Source of the DNA: Candidatus Nealsoniibacteriota bacterium
GTDB lineage: Bacteria; Patescibacteriota; Minisyncoccia; Minisyncoccales; PWPS01
Reading direction: 5' to 3'
DNA length: 49,873 nt
Assembly (NCBI GenBank): GCA_003555075.1
Contig: PWHW01000001.1
Span: 1-49,873, forward strand
Shown here: positions 24,063-31,573 of the stretch, piece after piece
How positions within the stretch are numbered: the first letter of the stretch is position 1
Layout: each line of letters begins with the position of its first letter
Position numbers and translations under genes: made by a program
Notes under the pieces: generated by a model
Told to the model about the DNA's origin: nothing
The model's database searches: none
What the model saw: only the letters and a program-made list of their open reading frames with translations

Positions 24063-25350
24063 AAAATTGTTCGATCATCTAAAAAGCGTTTATCATTTTC
24101 TTTTAGCGTTCTTCGGAGCGCTCGTTTATCGTTTTCCCTCGCGGAGAATAAAAGTTTTCGGAGTTACAGGAACCAACGGAAAAACCACTACTGTAGATCT
24201 TGCTTGTCGAATATTTAAAAAGGCGGGTTATAAGGTGGCTGCTTTTTCTTCCATTAAATTTGAGATAGCCGGAGAGGAGAGACAAAATCTTTACAAGATG
24301 ACCATGCCCGGAAGAGCTGCTTTGCAAAAACTTTTACGTGAAGCGGTTAACAAAGGTTGCGATGTGGCGATAATGGAAGTGACATCCGAAGGAATAAAAC
24401 AACACAGGCACAGATTCATAGATTTTGATGCAGCATGTTTTACCAATCTTACGCCTGAGCATATTGAGTCACATGGAGGGTTTGAGAACTACAAAAGAGA
24501 GAAGGGCAAACTTTTTCAAGCTACCAAGAGTGTTCATATCATAAACAGCGACGATGAAAATGCAGGCTATTTCTTAAAATTTCCGGCGGAAAGAAAAATT
24601 ATTTTCGGTATTAAAGATAAGGAGCATCTCAGCAAGAAAGAAGAAGAGGAGCATCTTGTGTTGAATGCGGAAAAGGTGGAAGCTTCAAAGAATGGTATTA
24701 ACTTTAAGGTGGAAGGGAAGGAGTTCTTTTTGAGTTTGTCGGGAAAATTCAATATTTATAATGCTCTTGCCGCTATTGCTTTTTCCAAAATAGAAAGAAT
24801 TGATCCTGGTAAAGCAAGAGATGCCCTAAGAGAGGCAAAGGTGATACCGGGAAGAATGGAAGAGGTTATAAGCTCACCCTTTAATGTCATCATAGACTAT
24901 GCTGTAACCCCTGATACCTTGGAAGGAGTGTATACGGAGATGAGGGAAAGTCTCTCCGGTGGAAGATTGATGGCGGTACTTGGTTCTTGCGGAGGTGGGA
25001 GAGATAAATGGAAAAGACCGGTATTGGGAAAGATAGCGGCAAAGTATTGCGATAAGATCATTATTACGAATGAGGACCCTTATAACGAAGATCCGAAGGA
25101 AATATTGTCAATGATAAAACTTGGAATAATGGAAGCGGGATTTCCGGAGAAGGATCTTTACGAGATAATTGACAGAAGGGATGCAATTGGAAAAGCCTTG
25201 GATTTGGCGGAACCCGGAGATGGGGTGATAATCACCGGAAAAGGAGATGAGCCCTGGATGTGTGTTTCGGGTGGGAAAAAGATTCCTTGGAATGAACGTG
25301 AAATAATAAAAGAGGAATATGAAAAAAGAGAAATTCAAGAGAATAAATGA
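24046..25350 (+). CDS. MurE-like Mur ligase lacking the N-terminal domain
   Basis: 434 residues. ATP-dependent amide ligase of the Mur family, closest in motifs to MurE (UDP-MurNAc-tripeptide synthesis). The P-loop GVTGTNGKTTTVD is at about residues 40-52, whereas typical MurE has about 100 residues before it, so the usual N-terminal UDP-binding domain is missing. In its place is a short hydrophobic stretch (HFLLAFFGALVYRF) that may be a membrane anchor. The central domain has FTNLTPEHIESHGG. The C-terminal ligase domain has VTPDTLEGV and GSCGGGRDKWKRPVLGKIA. The DNPR motif diagnostic of diaminopimelate use is replaced by EDPY, so the added amino acid is uncertain. It overlaps ruvA by 17 bases and rtcB by 32. 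Confidence 0.85.
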   Translation: MKNILKKLFDHLKSVYHFLLAFFGALVYRFPSRRIKVFGVTGTNGKTTTVDLACRIFKKAGYKVAAFSSIKFEIAGEERQNLYKMTMPGRAALQKLLREAVNKGCDVAIMEVTSEGIKQHRHRFIDFDAACFTNLTPEHIESHGGFENYKREKGKLFQATKSVHIINSDDENAGYFLKFPAERKIIFGIKDKEHLSKKEEEEHLVLNAEKVEASKNGINFKVEGKEFFLSLSGKFNIYNALAAIAFSKIERIDPGKARDALREAKVIPGRMEEVISSPFNVIIDYAVTPDTLEGVYTEMRESLSGGRLMAVLGSCGGGRDKWKRPVLGKIAAKYCDKIIITNEDPYNEDPKEILSMIKLGIMEAGFPEKDLYEIIDRRDAIGKALDLAEPGDGVIITGKGDEPWMCVSGGKKIPWNEREIIKEEYEKREIQENK

Positions 25351-26710
25351 TTGGACTTGGGAGGCCAAAAAAGAAGAGGGAATGAGAGTTCCTGCCAGGG
25401 TTTATGCTTCCCGTAAAATATTGGAAGAAACAGAGGAGGATGCGCTAGGCCAGTTAATGGATATAGCAAGGATTCCCGGCATTGTTTCTTATGCTCTTGC
25501 CATGCCGGATATCCACTCAGGATATGGACCTCCTATTGGAGGAGTGGGAGCTATGGATAAAAAAGAAGGAGTTATCTCACCTGCCTTCATAGGGTTTGAT
25601 CAAAATTGTGGCGTTAGAATTCTAACTTCTCAAGTGAAAAAAAGTGAGTTGAAAGGAAGGCTAAACAAAATAGCGGAGGAGGTTCATAGAATGATTCCTG
25701 CCGGCTTGGGAAAGGGAGGAGGGTTAAAGTTGAGTGCAAAGGATATCGATAACGTTCTTGAAGGAGGAGCTCCTTACTTGGTATCGAGAGGATGGGGAGA
25801 AGAGGGTGATATTGAAAGATGTGAAGAGAGGGGGAGAATGAAGGAGGCGAGAGCCGATCTTCTGTCAAGAAAGTCGAAAGAGAGGGGGAAGGGTCAACTG
25901 GGAACTCTAGGATCCGGGAACCATTTCTTGGAGATCCAAGAAGTAAAAGAGATTTTTGATGAAAAAAGAGCTCGAGATATGGGTCTTTTCAAAAATCAAG
26001 TGGTTTTTATGATACATACGGGCTCCAGAGGTTTGGGCCACCAGAATTGCAGTGATTATCTGGAAGTGGCAAAAAGGTTCATGAAGAAGAGTAATATGCC
26101 GCTTATAAACAAGGATTTGACATATTTTCCTTTTTACTCCGAGGAAGGTCAAAAATTTTTTGGATCTATGGCGTCCGCTTGCAATTATGCTTGGGCGAAC
26201 AGGCAGGTCATCACTTCTTTTGTAAGAGATTCTTGGAAAAAGATCTTTGGAAAGAAAGAAAGATTAATGCTTCTCTATGATGTAGCGCACAATATAGCAA
26301 AGATTGAAAAGCATGAGGTGAAAGAAGAGGAAAAGGAATTGATAGTGCACCGCAAAGGAGCCACAAGAGCCTTTCCGGAACAACCTGTTATTATTCCGGG
26401 CAGCATGGGTACATCTTCCTATGTGCTTTCGGGGACAAAAGAAGGGAGTTCTTCTTTTTATTCTACTTCTCATGGAGCGGGAAGGCGTCTTTCAAGAAAA
26501 GCTGCTAAAAAAACAATTTCTGGAAAAGAGACCATAAAAAGGCTTGAAAAAAAAGGAATAATGGTAAAATGCACCTCTGTGTCGGGAATTTCCGAAGAAG
26601 CTCCTGAAAGTTACAAGGATATTGAAGAAATCATAGAGGTGATCTATAATGCCAAGCTGTCAAATAAAGTTGCAAAATTAACTCCCCTTGCTGTAGTGAA
26701 GGGGGAATGA
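25319..26710 (+). CDS. rtcB: RNA-splicing ligase RtcB
   Basis: 463 residues. GTP- and Mn-dependent ligase that joins 2',3'-cyclic phosphate (or 3'-phosphate) and 5'-OH RNA ends; in bacteria it acts in RNA repair. Metal and nucleotide ligands are visible: MPDIHSGYGPPIGGV, FDQNCGVRIL (catalytic Asp/Cys), GSGNHFLEIQ, HTGSRGLGHQ, DVAHNIAK, HRKGATRAFP, PGSMGTSSYVL and SHGAGRRLSR with the guanylylated-His region. The NCGVR form is of the archaeal-like branch rather than the DIGCGM form of E. coli. The start at 25319 agrees with family N-termini; it overlaps the Mur ligase by 32 bases. Confidence 0.95.
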   Translation: MKKEKFKRINDWTWEAKKEEGMRVPARVYASRKILEETEEDALGQLMDIARIPGIVSYALAMPDIHSGYGPPIGGVGAMDKKEGVISPAFIGFDQNCGVRILTSQVKKSELKGRLNKIAEEVHRMIPAGLGKGGGLKLSAKDIDNVLEGGAPYLVSRGWGEEGDIERCEERGRMKEARADLLSRKSKERGKGQLGTLGSGNHFLEIQEVKEIFDEKRARDMGLFKNQVVFMIHTGSRGLGHQNCSDYLEVAKRFMKKSNMPLINKDLTYFPFYSEEGQKFFGSMASACNYAWANRQVITSFVRDSWKKIFGKKERLMLLYDVAHNIAKIEKHEVKEEEKELIVHRKGATRAFPEQPVIIPGSMGTSSYVLSGTKEGSSSFYSTSHGAGRRLSRKAAKKTISGKETIKRLEKKGIMVKCTSVSGISEEAPESYKDIEEIIEVIYNAKLSNKVAKLTPLAVVKGE

Positions 26711-26714
26711 AAAA

Positions 26715-26879
26715 ATGACCAAAAAGAAACTTCCAAAAAGCATAAGAAAGTATTTGAGAAAGGAAAAGGCTCGTATTAGAAAATATTTTTCCGACTCTGA
26801 AGAGCAAGACAAGCTCATAAAGGAGCTTCTTGAGAGATATAAAAACGATAACAATGTTCCGCAAAGGTCTTCCCGGTAA
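26715..26879 (+). CDS. Small basic helical protein (54 aa)
   Basis: ATG 26715 to TAA 26879, 54 residues: a Lys/Arg-rich N-terminal helix (TKKKLPKSIRKYLRKEKARI) then an amphipathic acidic/basic helix (EEQDKLIKELLERYKN). It is very basic overall and could bind nucleic acid. It begins 4 bases after rtcB and ends 18 bases before the Nif3-like gene, so it fits an operon. No family recognised with certainty. Confidence 0.6.
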   Translation: MTKKKLPKSIRKYLRKEKARIRKYFSDSEEQDKLIKELLERYKNDNNVPQRSSR

Positions 26880-26897
26880 AGCGGACAATCTTTTTTT

Positions 26898-27848
26898 ATG
26901 AAAATAAAAGATATTTACAAGCTTTCCATTGAGAAAGGAATGGAGTTCGATCCCAGAGGAAAGGAAGAAGCGAAGAAGATCCTTGAAAAAAGGAAAGAGG
27001 AGTACGAAGAAATGAAAAAGGAGGAGAAAGAGGGTTTTGACATGGAGAAACTTTCCAATCCCTATGATGACACCAGAATTCTTTATGGAGATGGAGAAAG
27101 GGAGGTGAAAAAAGTAATGGTCGGAGTGGATATAGACGGTGAGGAGCTTTTGCTCGCTCGTTATTTGGGAGATATTGATCTTGTTATTTCTCACCACCCT
27201 AGAGGAAATGCGTTGGCAGGGCTTGACGGGGTGATGGAGCTTCAAATAGACATGCTTCACAAGTACGGAGTTCCTGTGAATATTGCCGAAAAATTGCTTG
27301 AAAAAAGGATCAAAGAGGTATCAAGAAGCCTTTCTCCGGCCAATCACCAAAGAGCGGTAGATACAGCAAGAATTCTGGATATACCTTTCATGTGCATTCA
27401 CACTCCTTGTGATAATATGGTAGCTGATTTTGTCGAAAGGAAGATTGAAAAAGATGAACCTTCGAAGTTAGGGGACGTAATAAGATCTCTAAAAGAAATA
27501 CCCGAATACAAGAGAGCTTCGATGCTTGGCGCGGGTCCCGAACTTTTTACGGGAAATAAAAGAAGTAGGGCCGGAAAGATCCTTCTTACTGAGATCACGG
27601 GCGGAACAGAAGGGTCTGCAGATATCTACGAAAAGCTTGCACAAATAGGAGCAGGAACCATTGTCGGAATGCATCTTTCTGAAAAAAATAGAGAGGCGGC
27701 GGAAAAAGCGCATATCAATGTGGTGATTGCCGGGCACATATCTTCTGACTCCATAGGGATCAATCTTTTCTTGGATGAAATAGAAAAGAAAAGGGTGGAA
27801 ATAACTTCTTGCTCAGGACTTATCAGGCACTCCAGAAGAAAGAAATGA
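26898..27848 (+). CDS. Nif3-like dinuclear metal protein
   Basis: 316 residues related to the NIF3/YbgI family, which forms toroidal hexamers with a dinuclear metal site and is of unsettled biochemical role. Metal-ligand stretches are LVISHHPRG (residues ~97-105) and the C-terminal GHISSDSIGINLFLDEIEK. It has a longer, charged N-terminal segment (KIKDIYKLSIEKGMEFDPRGKEEAKK...) than canonical YbgI, and the central GAG(P)ELF-type insertion. It shares its strand with rtcB. A GTP cyclohydrolase-like activity has been suggested for the family but cannot be inferred here. Confidence 0.8.
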   Translation: MKIKDIYKLSIEKGMEFDPRGKEEAKKILEKRKEEYEEMKKEEKEGFDMEKLSNPYDDTRILYGDGEREVKKVMVGVDIDGEELLLARYLGDIDLVISHHPRGNALAGLDGVMELQIDMLHKYGVPVNIAEKLLEKRIKEVSRSLSPANHQRAVDTARILDIPFMCIHTPCDNMVADFVERKIEKDEPSKLGDVIRSLKEIPEYKRASMLGAGPELFTGNKRSRAGKILLTEITGGTEGSADIYEKLAQIGAGTIVGMHLSEKNREAAEKAHINVVIAGHISSDSIGINLFLDEIEKKRVEITSCSGLIRHSRRKK

Positions 27849-27874
27849 AAAGCATTGCTTTCAAATTCTTACTT

Positions 27875-29425
27875 TTAAAGTTCTTTGATCATGTAAGTTC
27901 TTTTTAGCTTGTACCCCATTCTTCTCCAATAGTTTCTTACGCCGACCCCTGATATAACGGCGAGGTACTTTCTCCCAAACTCTTTTTCTGCAATACTCTC
28001 AGCCTCTTTTATGAGCCTTTTCCCCATTCCTCGATGCTGGGGGGAGTCTTCACTTTTTGATTCAAAGGGAAGTTGTCTTCCATAGGTTCTTATTTCTCTT
28101 ATAACGGACATGTTCCTCAATAGAGGAAACGAAGAATTGCGTTCATCTCGCAATCTGAGCAAGGCATAAAGTTTCCCCCTTTCCTTGTTCTCGATACTCA
28201 AGAACAATTCTTTTCCCCCCGAGGCTTCGTAATCCTCTCTAAAGAGAGAGAGTTCTTCTTCAGGATTATACTCTTCTTTCACCTCTCTGCATCTTATACA
28301 CTTGCATTGCCAGTTATTCTTTATTTGATCATTTTTTATTACTTCTCTTAGATTGGAGATCTTACATCCTCCTTCTATGTCTTGCACGGGAATATCTCTG
28401 AAAAGCCTTTGAATTCTAACGTACCGGGGTATAGTGTTCTTTTTTATCTCTATTATCAATCTTGCCAACTCCTTGTCTTTATAGACTCTGTGTTCTCCTC
28501 TTTTAAAAAGATCATAAAGAGGAGTGTTTTTTATGACCAGACAAGGATAAATTTTTAAGAAGTCCGGTTTGAACTCAGGATTAGCGAAAAGCTCTGTAAA
28601 TGTATCCAGGTCTTCCCGGTAAGAGCTTTTGGGAAGATTGAGCATCATTTGATAGCACACCTTGAATCCGGCTTTCTTTAAAAGTTTAGTTGCTTTTATT
28701 GTCTCTTTTCTCCCGTGTCCTCTTTTTGTGAAAAATAATACTTTATCCGATAAAGATTGAACTCCCATTTCTACCATTGTCACTCCGAATCTTCGTAATC
28801 TGAGCACTTCTTTTTTCGTGATATAGTCAGGTCTTGTCTCAATTGAAAGACATACTATTCTATGCAACGCCTTTTCGTTTTTCTTTTTTGCTTCCTCAAG
28901 AGTATTACTTTCTTCCTTATTGCATGCATCGTAACATTTTTTTATAAACCATTCTTTATATTTCTCGGAGTAAAAAGACCATGTTCCGCCTACTATGCGA
29001 AGCTCTATTTTCCCTGTGGGATGCCCTGTTTTACTGAGGGCTTCTATTCTTTTTTTTACTTGTCTTTCGGGATGATAATCATTCTTGAGCGCTCGCATCG
29101 CGGCTGGTTCTCCTTTGAGATAACTTTTTGGCATCCCTTTTTCTTCGGGGCAATAGATGCATTTTCCGGGACAAGGGAAGGGTTTTGTAAGAACGGACAC
29201 ATTAACCACTCCCGAGAGAGAGCGAACGGGACGTGTTCTTAGAAGCGAAAGTATTTTTTGATTCCTTCCCTTCATTTTTTGATATTCTTGTAGTAAACTT
29301 GCGTTAGTAGGGAAAGAGATCTTTCGCTTTTTCGATATTTTTCTCTTTATGCTCTCCAGCTCCTTTTTGGAGTTTACTCTTCCTTCTATCAATTTTTTGA
29401 TTATTTCTCTTTTTCCTTCTGTCAT
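27875..29425 (-). CDS. elp3: Elp3-type tRNA wobble-uridine modification enzyme
   Basis: 516 residues. Radical-SAM plus GNAT enzyme that builds 5-carboxymethyl-U at the wobble position (U34) using acetyl-CoA; single-subunit versions exist in archaea and some bacteria. The radical SAM cluster is Cys85-x3-Cys89-x2-Cys92 (FPCPGKCIYCPEEKG), followed by Elp3-specific KNDYHPERQVKKRIEAL, GHPTGKIELRIVGGTWSFY and IETRPDYITKKEV. A second Cys pair (CKCIRCRE) lies before the C-terminal acetyltransferase domain (LYALLRLRDE, then QHRGMGKRLIKEAE with the acetyl-CoA loop, and YWRRMGYKL). All domains are intact. It is divergent from, and 76 bases away from, a Trm9-like methyltransferase. Confidence 0.95.
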   Translation of the reverse strand: MTEGKREIIKKLIEGRVNSKKELESIKRKISKKRKISFPTNASLLQEYQKMKGRNQKILSLLRTRPVRSLSGVVNVSVLTKPFPCPGKCIYCPEEKGMPKSYLKGEPAAMRALKNDYHPERQVKKRIEALSKTGHPTGKIELRIVGGTWSFYSEKYKEWFIKKCYDACNKEESNTLEEAKKKNEKALHRIVCLSIETRPDYITKKEVLRLRRFGVTMVEMGVQSLSDKVLFFTKRGHGRKETIKATKLLKKAGFKVCYQMMLNLPKSSYREDLDTFTELFANPEFKPDFLKIYPCLVIKNTPLYDLFKRGEHRVYKDKELARLIIEIKKNTIPRYVRIQRLFRDIPVQDIEGGCKISNLREVIKNDQIKNNWQCKCIRCREVKEEYNPEEELSLFREDYEASGGKELFLSIENKERGKLYALLRLRDERNSSFPLLRNMSVIREIRTYGRQLPFESKSEDSPQHRGMGKRLIKEAESIAEKEFGRKYLAVISGVGVRNYWRRMGYKLKRTYMIKEL

Positions 29426-29501
29426 GATTAACGAAAATTGATTGTTTGTTATGAGAATTTATTTGGAGATATTTTAAGTCACAGCTTTCTAATTCTATTT
29501 T

Positions 29502-30176
29502 ATGAAAAAAGAAGATGCAAAAAGAATAATGGAAAGATTAAAGGAGGATTATGATCTCATATCTTCTTCTTTTGCAAAGAACAGAGAGAGGGTTTGGCCG
29601 GAAATGAAGTTTCTTTTTGATAAGGCAAAAAAGGAAGAAAGGGTCTTGGATTTAGGATGCGGGAATGGACGATTTTCACAGTATCTCGAGCACACTCATT
29701 ATACAGGAATTGATTTTTCGGAAAAGATGATAAGTGAGGCGAAAGCGAGATTTCCAAAAAAAGATTTTTTAGTAGGCGATGCTCTTTCTCTTCCTTTTCA
29801 GGACAATTCTTTTGACAGAGTCTATAGTATAGCGGTGATTCATCAGATACCTTCAGAAGCTCTCAGAATAGAGGCTCTTAAAGAAATAAAGAGAGTTCTA
29901 AAACCGGAAGGAAGGCTATATATTACGGTTTGGAATATATGGAAGAACAACAAGTTCTTTTGTGTAAAACAAATGATGTTAAATTTTTTCTTTTCACGCT
30001 CTTTGGGACCGAGGGACATAATTTTGAAAAGGGACAGATATTATTATGTTTTTCGGAAAAAAGAACTTTCCCGTCTTGCTGAAAAAGCAGAGCTTTCTCC
30101 GGAGGAAGAGGGGCTGGTAGAGGAAGGGAAGAGAAGTAATTTTTATCTCATTGCAAAGAAAGAGAAAAAGAAGTAG
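29502..30176 (+). CDS. Trm9/ALKBH8-like SAM methyltransferase
   Basis: 224 residues, class I methyltransferase with motif I RVLDLGCGNGRFSQYL (~47-62), YTGIDFSEKMISEAKARFP, motif IV GDALSLPFQDNSFDRVYSIA, and VIHQIPSEALRIEALKEIKRVLKPEGRLYITVWNI. The pre-core segment SFAKNRERVWPEM and the SIAVIHQI...R...E stretch resemble eukaryotic Trm9 and the ALKBH8 methyltransferase domain, which convert cm5U34 to mcm5U34. The Elp3 gene next door makes the precursor, which supports the reading. A generic UbiE-like methyltransferase is the alternative. The C-terminus is Lys/Glu-rich. No Shine-Dalgarno. Confidence 0.8.
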   Translation: MKKEDAKRIMERLKEDYDLISSSFAKNRERVWPEMKFLFDKAKKEERVLDLGCGNGRFSQYLEHTHYTGIDFSEKMISEAKARFPKKDFLVGDALSLPFQDNSFDRVYSIAVIHQIPSEALRIEALKEIKRVLKPEGRLYITVWNIWKNNKFFCVKQMMLNFFFSRSLGPRDIILKRDRYYYVFRKKELSRLAEKAELSPEEEGLVEEGKRSNFYLIAKKEKKK

Positions 30177-30193
30177 TGAAATGGATCTGCTTC

Positions 30194-30221
30194 TTGACAA
30201 AAAAATATAAACTTTTAATAT
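30194..30221 (+). promoter_or_regulatory. Promoter before small ORF and gre gene
   Basis: TTGACA (30194-30199), a 16-base spacer, then TAATAT (30216-30221). The region after it is very AT-rich, so the exact -10 is uncertain. Predicted start is close to the ATG at 30231. Confidence 0.55.
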
Positions 30222-30230
30222 TAATATACC

Positions 30231-30338
30231 ATGAAGGAAGAAAAAAAAGTCGCAAAGAAAGAGAAAAAAGATTCGTTCCTGAAGCGCTGCAGGAGTTCAT
30301 TTATGATCCCGGTATTTCCCAAGTGGGGAGAAGGTTAA
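30231..30338 (+). CDS. Possible small protein (35 aa)
   Basis: ATG 30231 to TAA 30338: a Lys-rich start (MKEEKKVAKKEKKDSFLKR) then SSFMIPVFPKWGEG. It starts right at the predicted transcription start. There is no Shine-Dalgarno and no known family. An overlapping frame (30176-30382) is also open but starts before the promoter. It may be a leader peptide or non-coding leader of the Gre gene; 30339-30408 contains only a weak CCCC/GGGG hairpin. Confidence 0.35.
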   Translation: MKEEKKVAKKEKKDSFLKRCRSSFMIPVFPKWGEG

Positions 30339-30408
30339 GGTATAAAAAAACAGCACCTATCGGCATAGTTACTCCCCCTTAAACACAGGGGATTAATTTT
30401 TATAAAAC

Positions 30409-30873
30409 ATGGAAAAGAAAAAATATTATCTAACCAAAGAAGGATTGAACAGAATAAGGAAAGAGTATGAGGATCTCAAAGAAAAAAGAAGAGAAAAGCT
30501 TAAAAATGAAGCACCGGAGGTGTTCCATTCCGAGGATGTGAATCCTGAGTATCTTACTTTCCGAAGAGATCTTGGCATTCTGGAAGAAAAGATTTCCAAA
30601 ATGGAAGAGGTGTTGAATAATGTGGAAATAATAAGTTCGCCGGAAGAAGGTTGCAAGGAAGTCAAATTGGGAGCTCGAGTTACCATAGAGGCCGGAGGGC
30701 AAGAGGATGAATTCCATCTCGTAGGAACAATGGAGGCCGACCCGAATCTTGGTAAGATATCCAACGAATCCCCGGTTGGTAGAGCTTTAATGGGTCGAAA
30801 GGAGGGGGAAGAGGTTCCGGTTTCTTCTCCTATAAAAACAGTGTATAAAATTAAGAAAGTTCGTTATCAATGA
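30409..30873 (+). CDS. greA: Transcription elongation factor GreA/GreB family
   Basis: 154 residues. Binds the RNA polymerase secondary channel and stimulates cleavage of backtracked RNA. The N-terminal antiparallel coiled coil (YLTKEGLNRIRKEYEDLK ... LGILEEKISKMEEVLNNVEII) has an acidic tip region (FHSEDVNPEY). The C-terminal FKBP-like domain shows VKLGARVTIEAGG, SNESPVGRALMGRKEGEEV and the terminal VYKIKKV. Its stop overlaps the next gene's start (ATGA at 30870-30873), so they are translationally coupled. Confidence 0.92.
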   Translation: MEKKKYYLTKEGLNRIRKEYEDLKEKRREKLKNEAPEVFHSEDVNPEYLTFRRDLGILEEKISKMEEVLNNVEIISSPEEGCKEVKLGARVTIEAGGQEDEFHLVGTMEADPNLGKISNESPVGRALMGRKEGEEVPVSSPIKTVYKIKKVRYQ

Positions 30874-31502
30874 AAGGAATATTGAACCTTCTAAAAAAAG
30901 TGGGTACTTTAAAGGAGAAGCCCAGAAGAGGGTGGGTCATTCATGGAATAGATAATCCCGAGACCACCGCCGAACATATTTTTCACACAACTTTTTTAGT
31001 ATGGATCATTGGCAAAAGAAAGGATATTGATCTGGAAAGAGCCATTAAAATGGCTCTCATACATGATATTTGTGAGGTGTATGCTCCGGACATCACTCCT
31101 TCCGATACCAAAGGGCTTAGCGAAGAAAATATTGAAAGAAATGAGATACTCCATGAAAAACTCAACAAAGGTTATCCCACTACCGAGCAGAGAAAGAAGA
31201 TGGAAACAATAAAAAAGAATCTGGAGAATGATGCTATGGGAAAATTATTGGAAGGAACTGAGGGTGATTTGGAGAAAGAGGTTTGGGACCTTTGGAATGA
31301 ATACGAGGGAATGGTCACTCCGGAGAGCAAGTTCGTAAAACAAGTGGACAGAATAATAAATCTTTTCCAGGGATTGGAGTATCATAAAGAATATGAGAAT
31401 ATTGAATACGAACTTTGGATAAAAAGAGCGAAAGAGGTGATTGACGATCCGGACCTCTTAAAGCTTCTTGAAGAGATAGAGAGAGATATAAGCGAAAAGT
31501 AG
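30870..31502 (+). CDS. HD-domain phosphohydrolase, HDDC2/YfbR-like
   Basis: 210 residues matching the HDDC2 branch of HD hydrolases, which are metal-dependent 5'-deoxynucleotidases acting on nucleoside monophosphates. Motifs in order: LKEKPRRGWVIHGI, TTAEHIFHT (first His), ALIHDICEVYAPDITPSD (HD pair, Glu and Asp) and KQVDRIINLFQGLEY (final Asp ligand). All metal ligands are present, so it is probably active. The ATG overlaps the Gre stop. Two more copies of this domain are fused in the next gene. Confidence 0.9.
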   Translation: MKGILNLLKKVGTLKEKPRRGWVIHGIDNPETTAEHIFHTTFLVWIIGKRKDIDLERAIKMALIHDICEVYAPDITPSDTKGLSEENIERNEILHEKLNKGYPTTEQRKKMETIKKNLENDAMGKLLEGTEGDLEKEVWDLWNEYEGMVTPESKFVKQVDRIINLFQGLEYHKEYENIEYELWIKRAKEVIDDPDLLKLLEEIERDISEK

Positions 31503-31534
31503 CTTTTGAATTTTCCTTTTTTATGTAGTATTTT

Positions 31535-31567
31535 AAAGCAGGTATGAACCTGCTTTTATTATTTTTT
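31535..31567 (+). terminator. Intrinsic terminator between HD genes
   Basis: AAAGCAGGT - ATGA - ACCTGCTTT (31535-31556), a 9-bp stem with a 4-base loop, followed by a T-rich tract. It sits between the single-HD and double-HD genes. Confidence 0.9.
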
Positions 31568-31573
31568 TGAAAA

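Noticed and set aside
27849-27874. Short hairpin AAAGC-ATT-GCTTT between the Nif3-like gene and elp3
   Set aside because: Stem too short and T-tract too weak to call a terminator with confidence.
30176-30382. 68-codon plus frame overlapping the Trm9-like stop
   Set aside because: It begins before the promoter at 30194 and overlaps the alternative 35-codon frame that starts at the predicted transcription start; neither is firmly supported.
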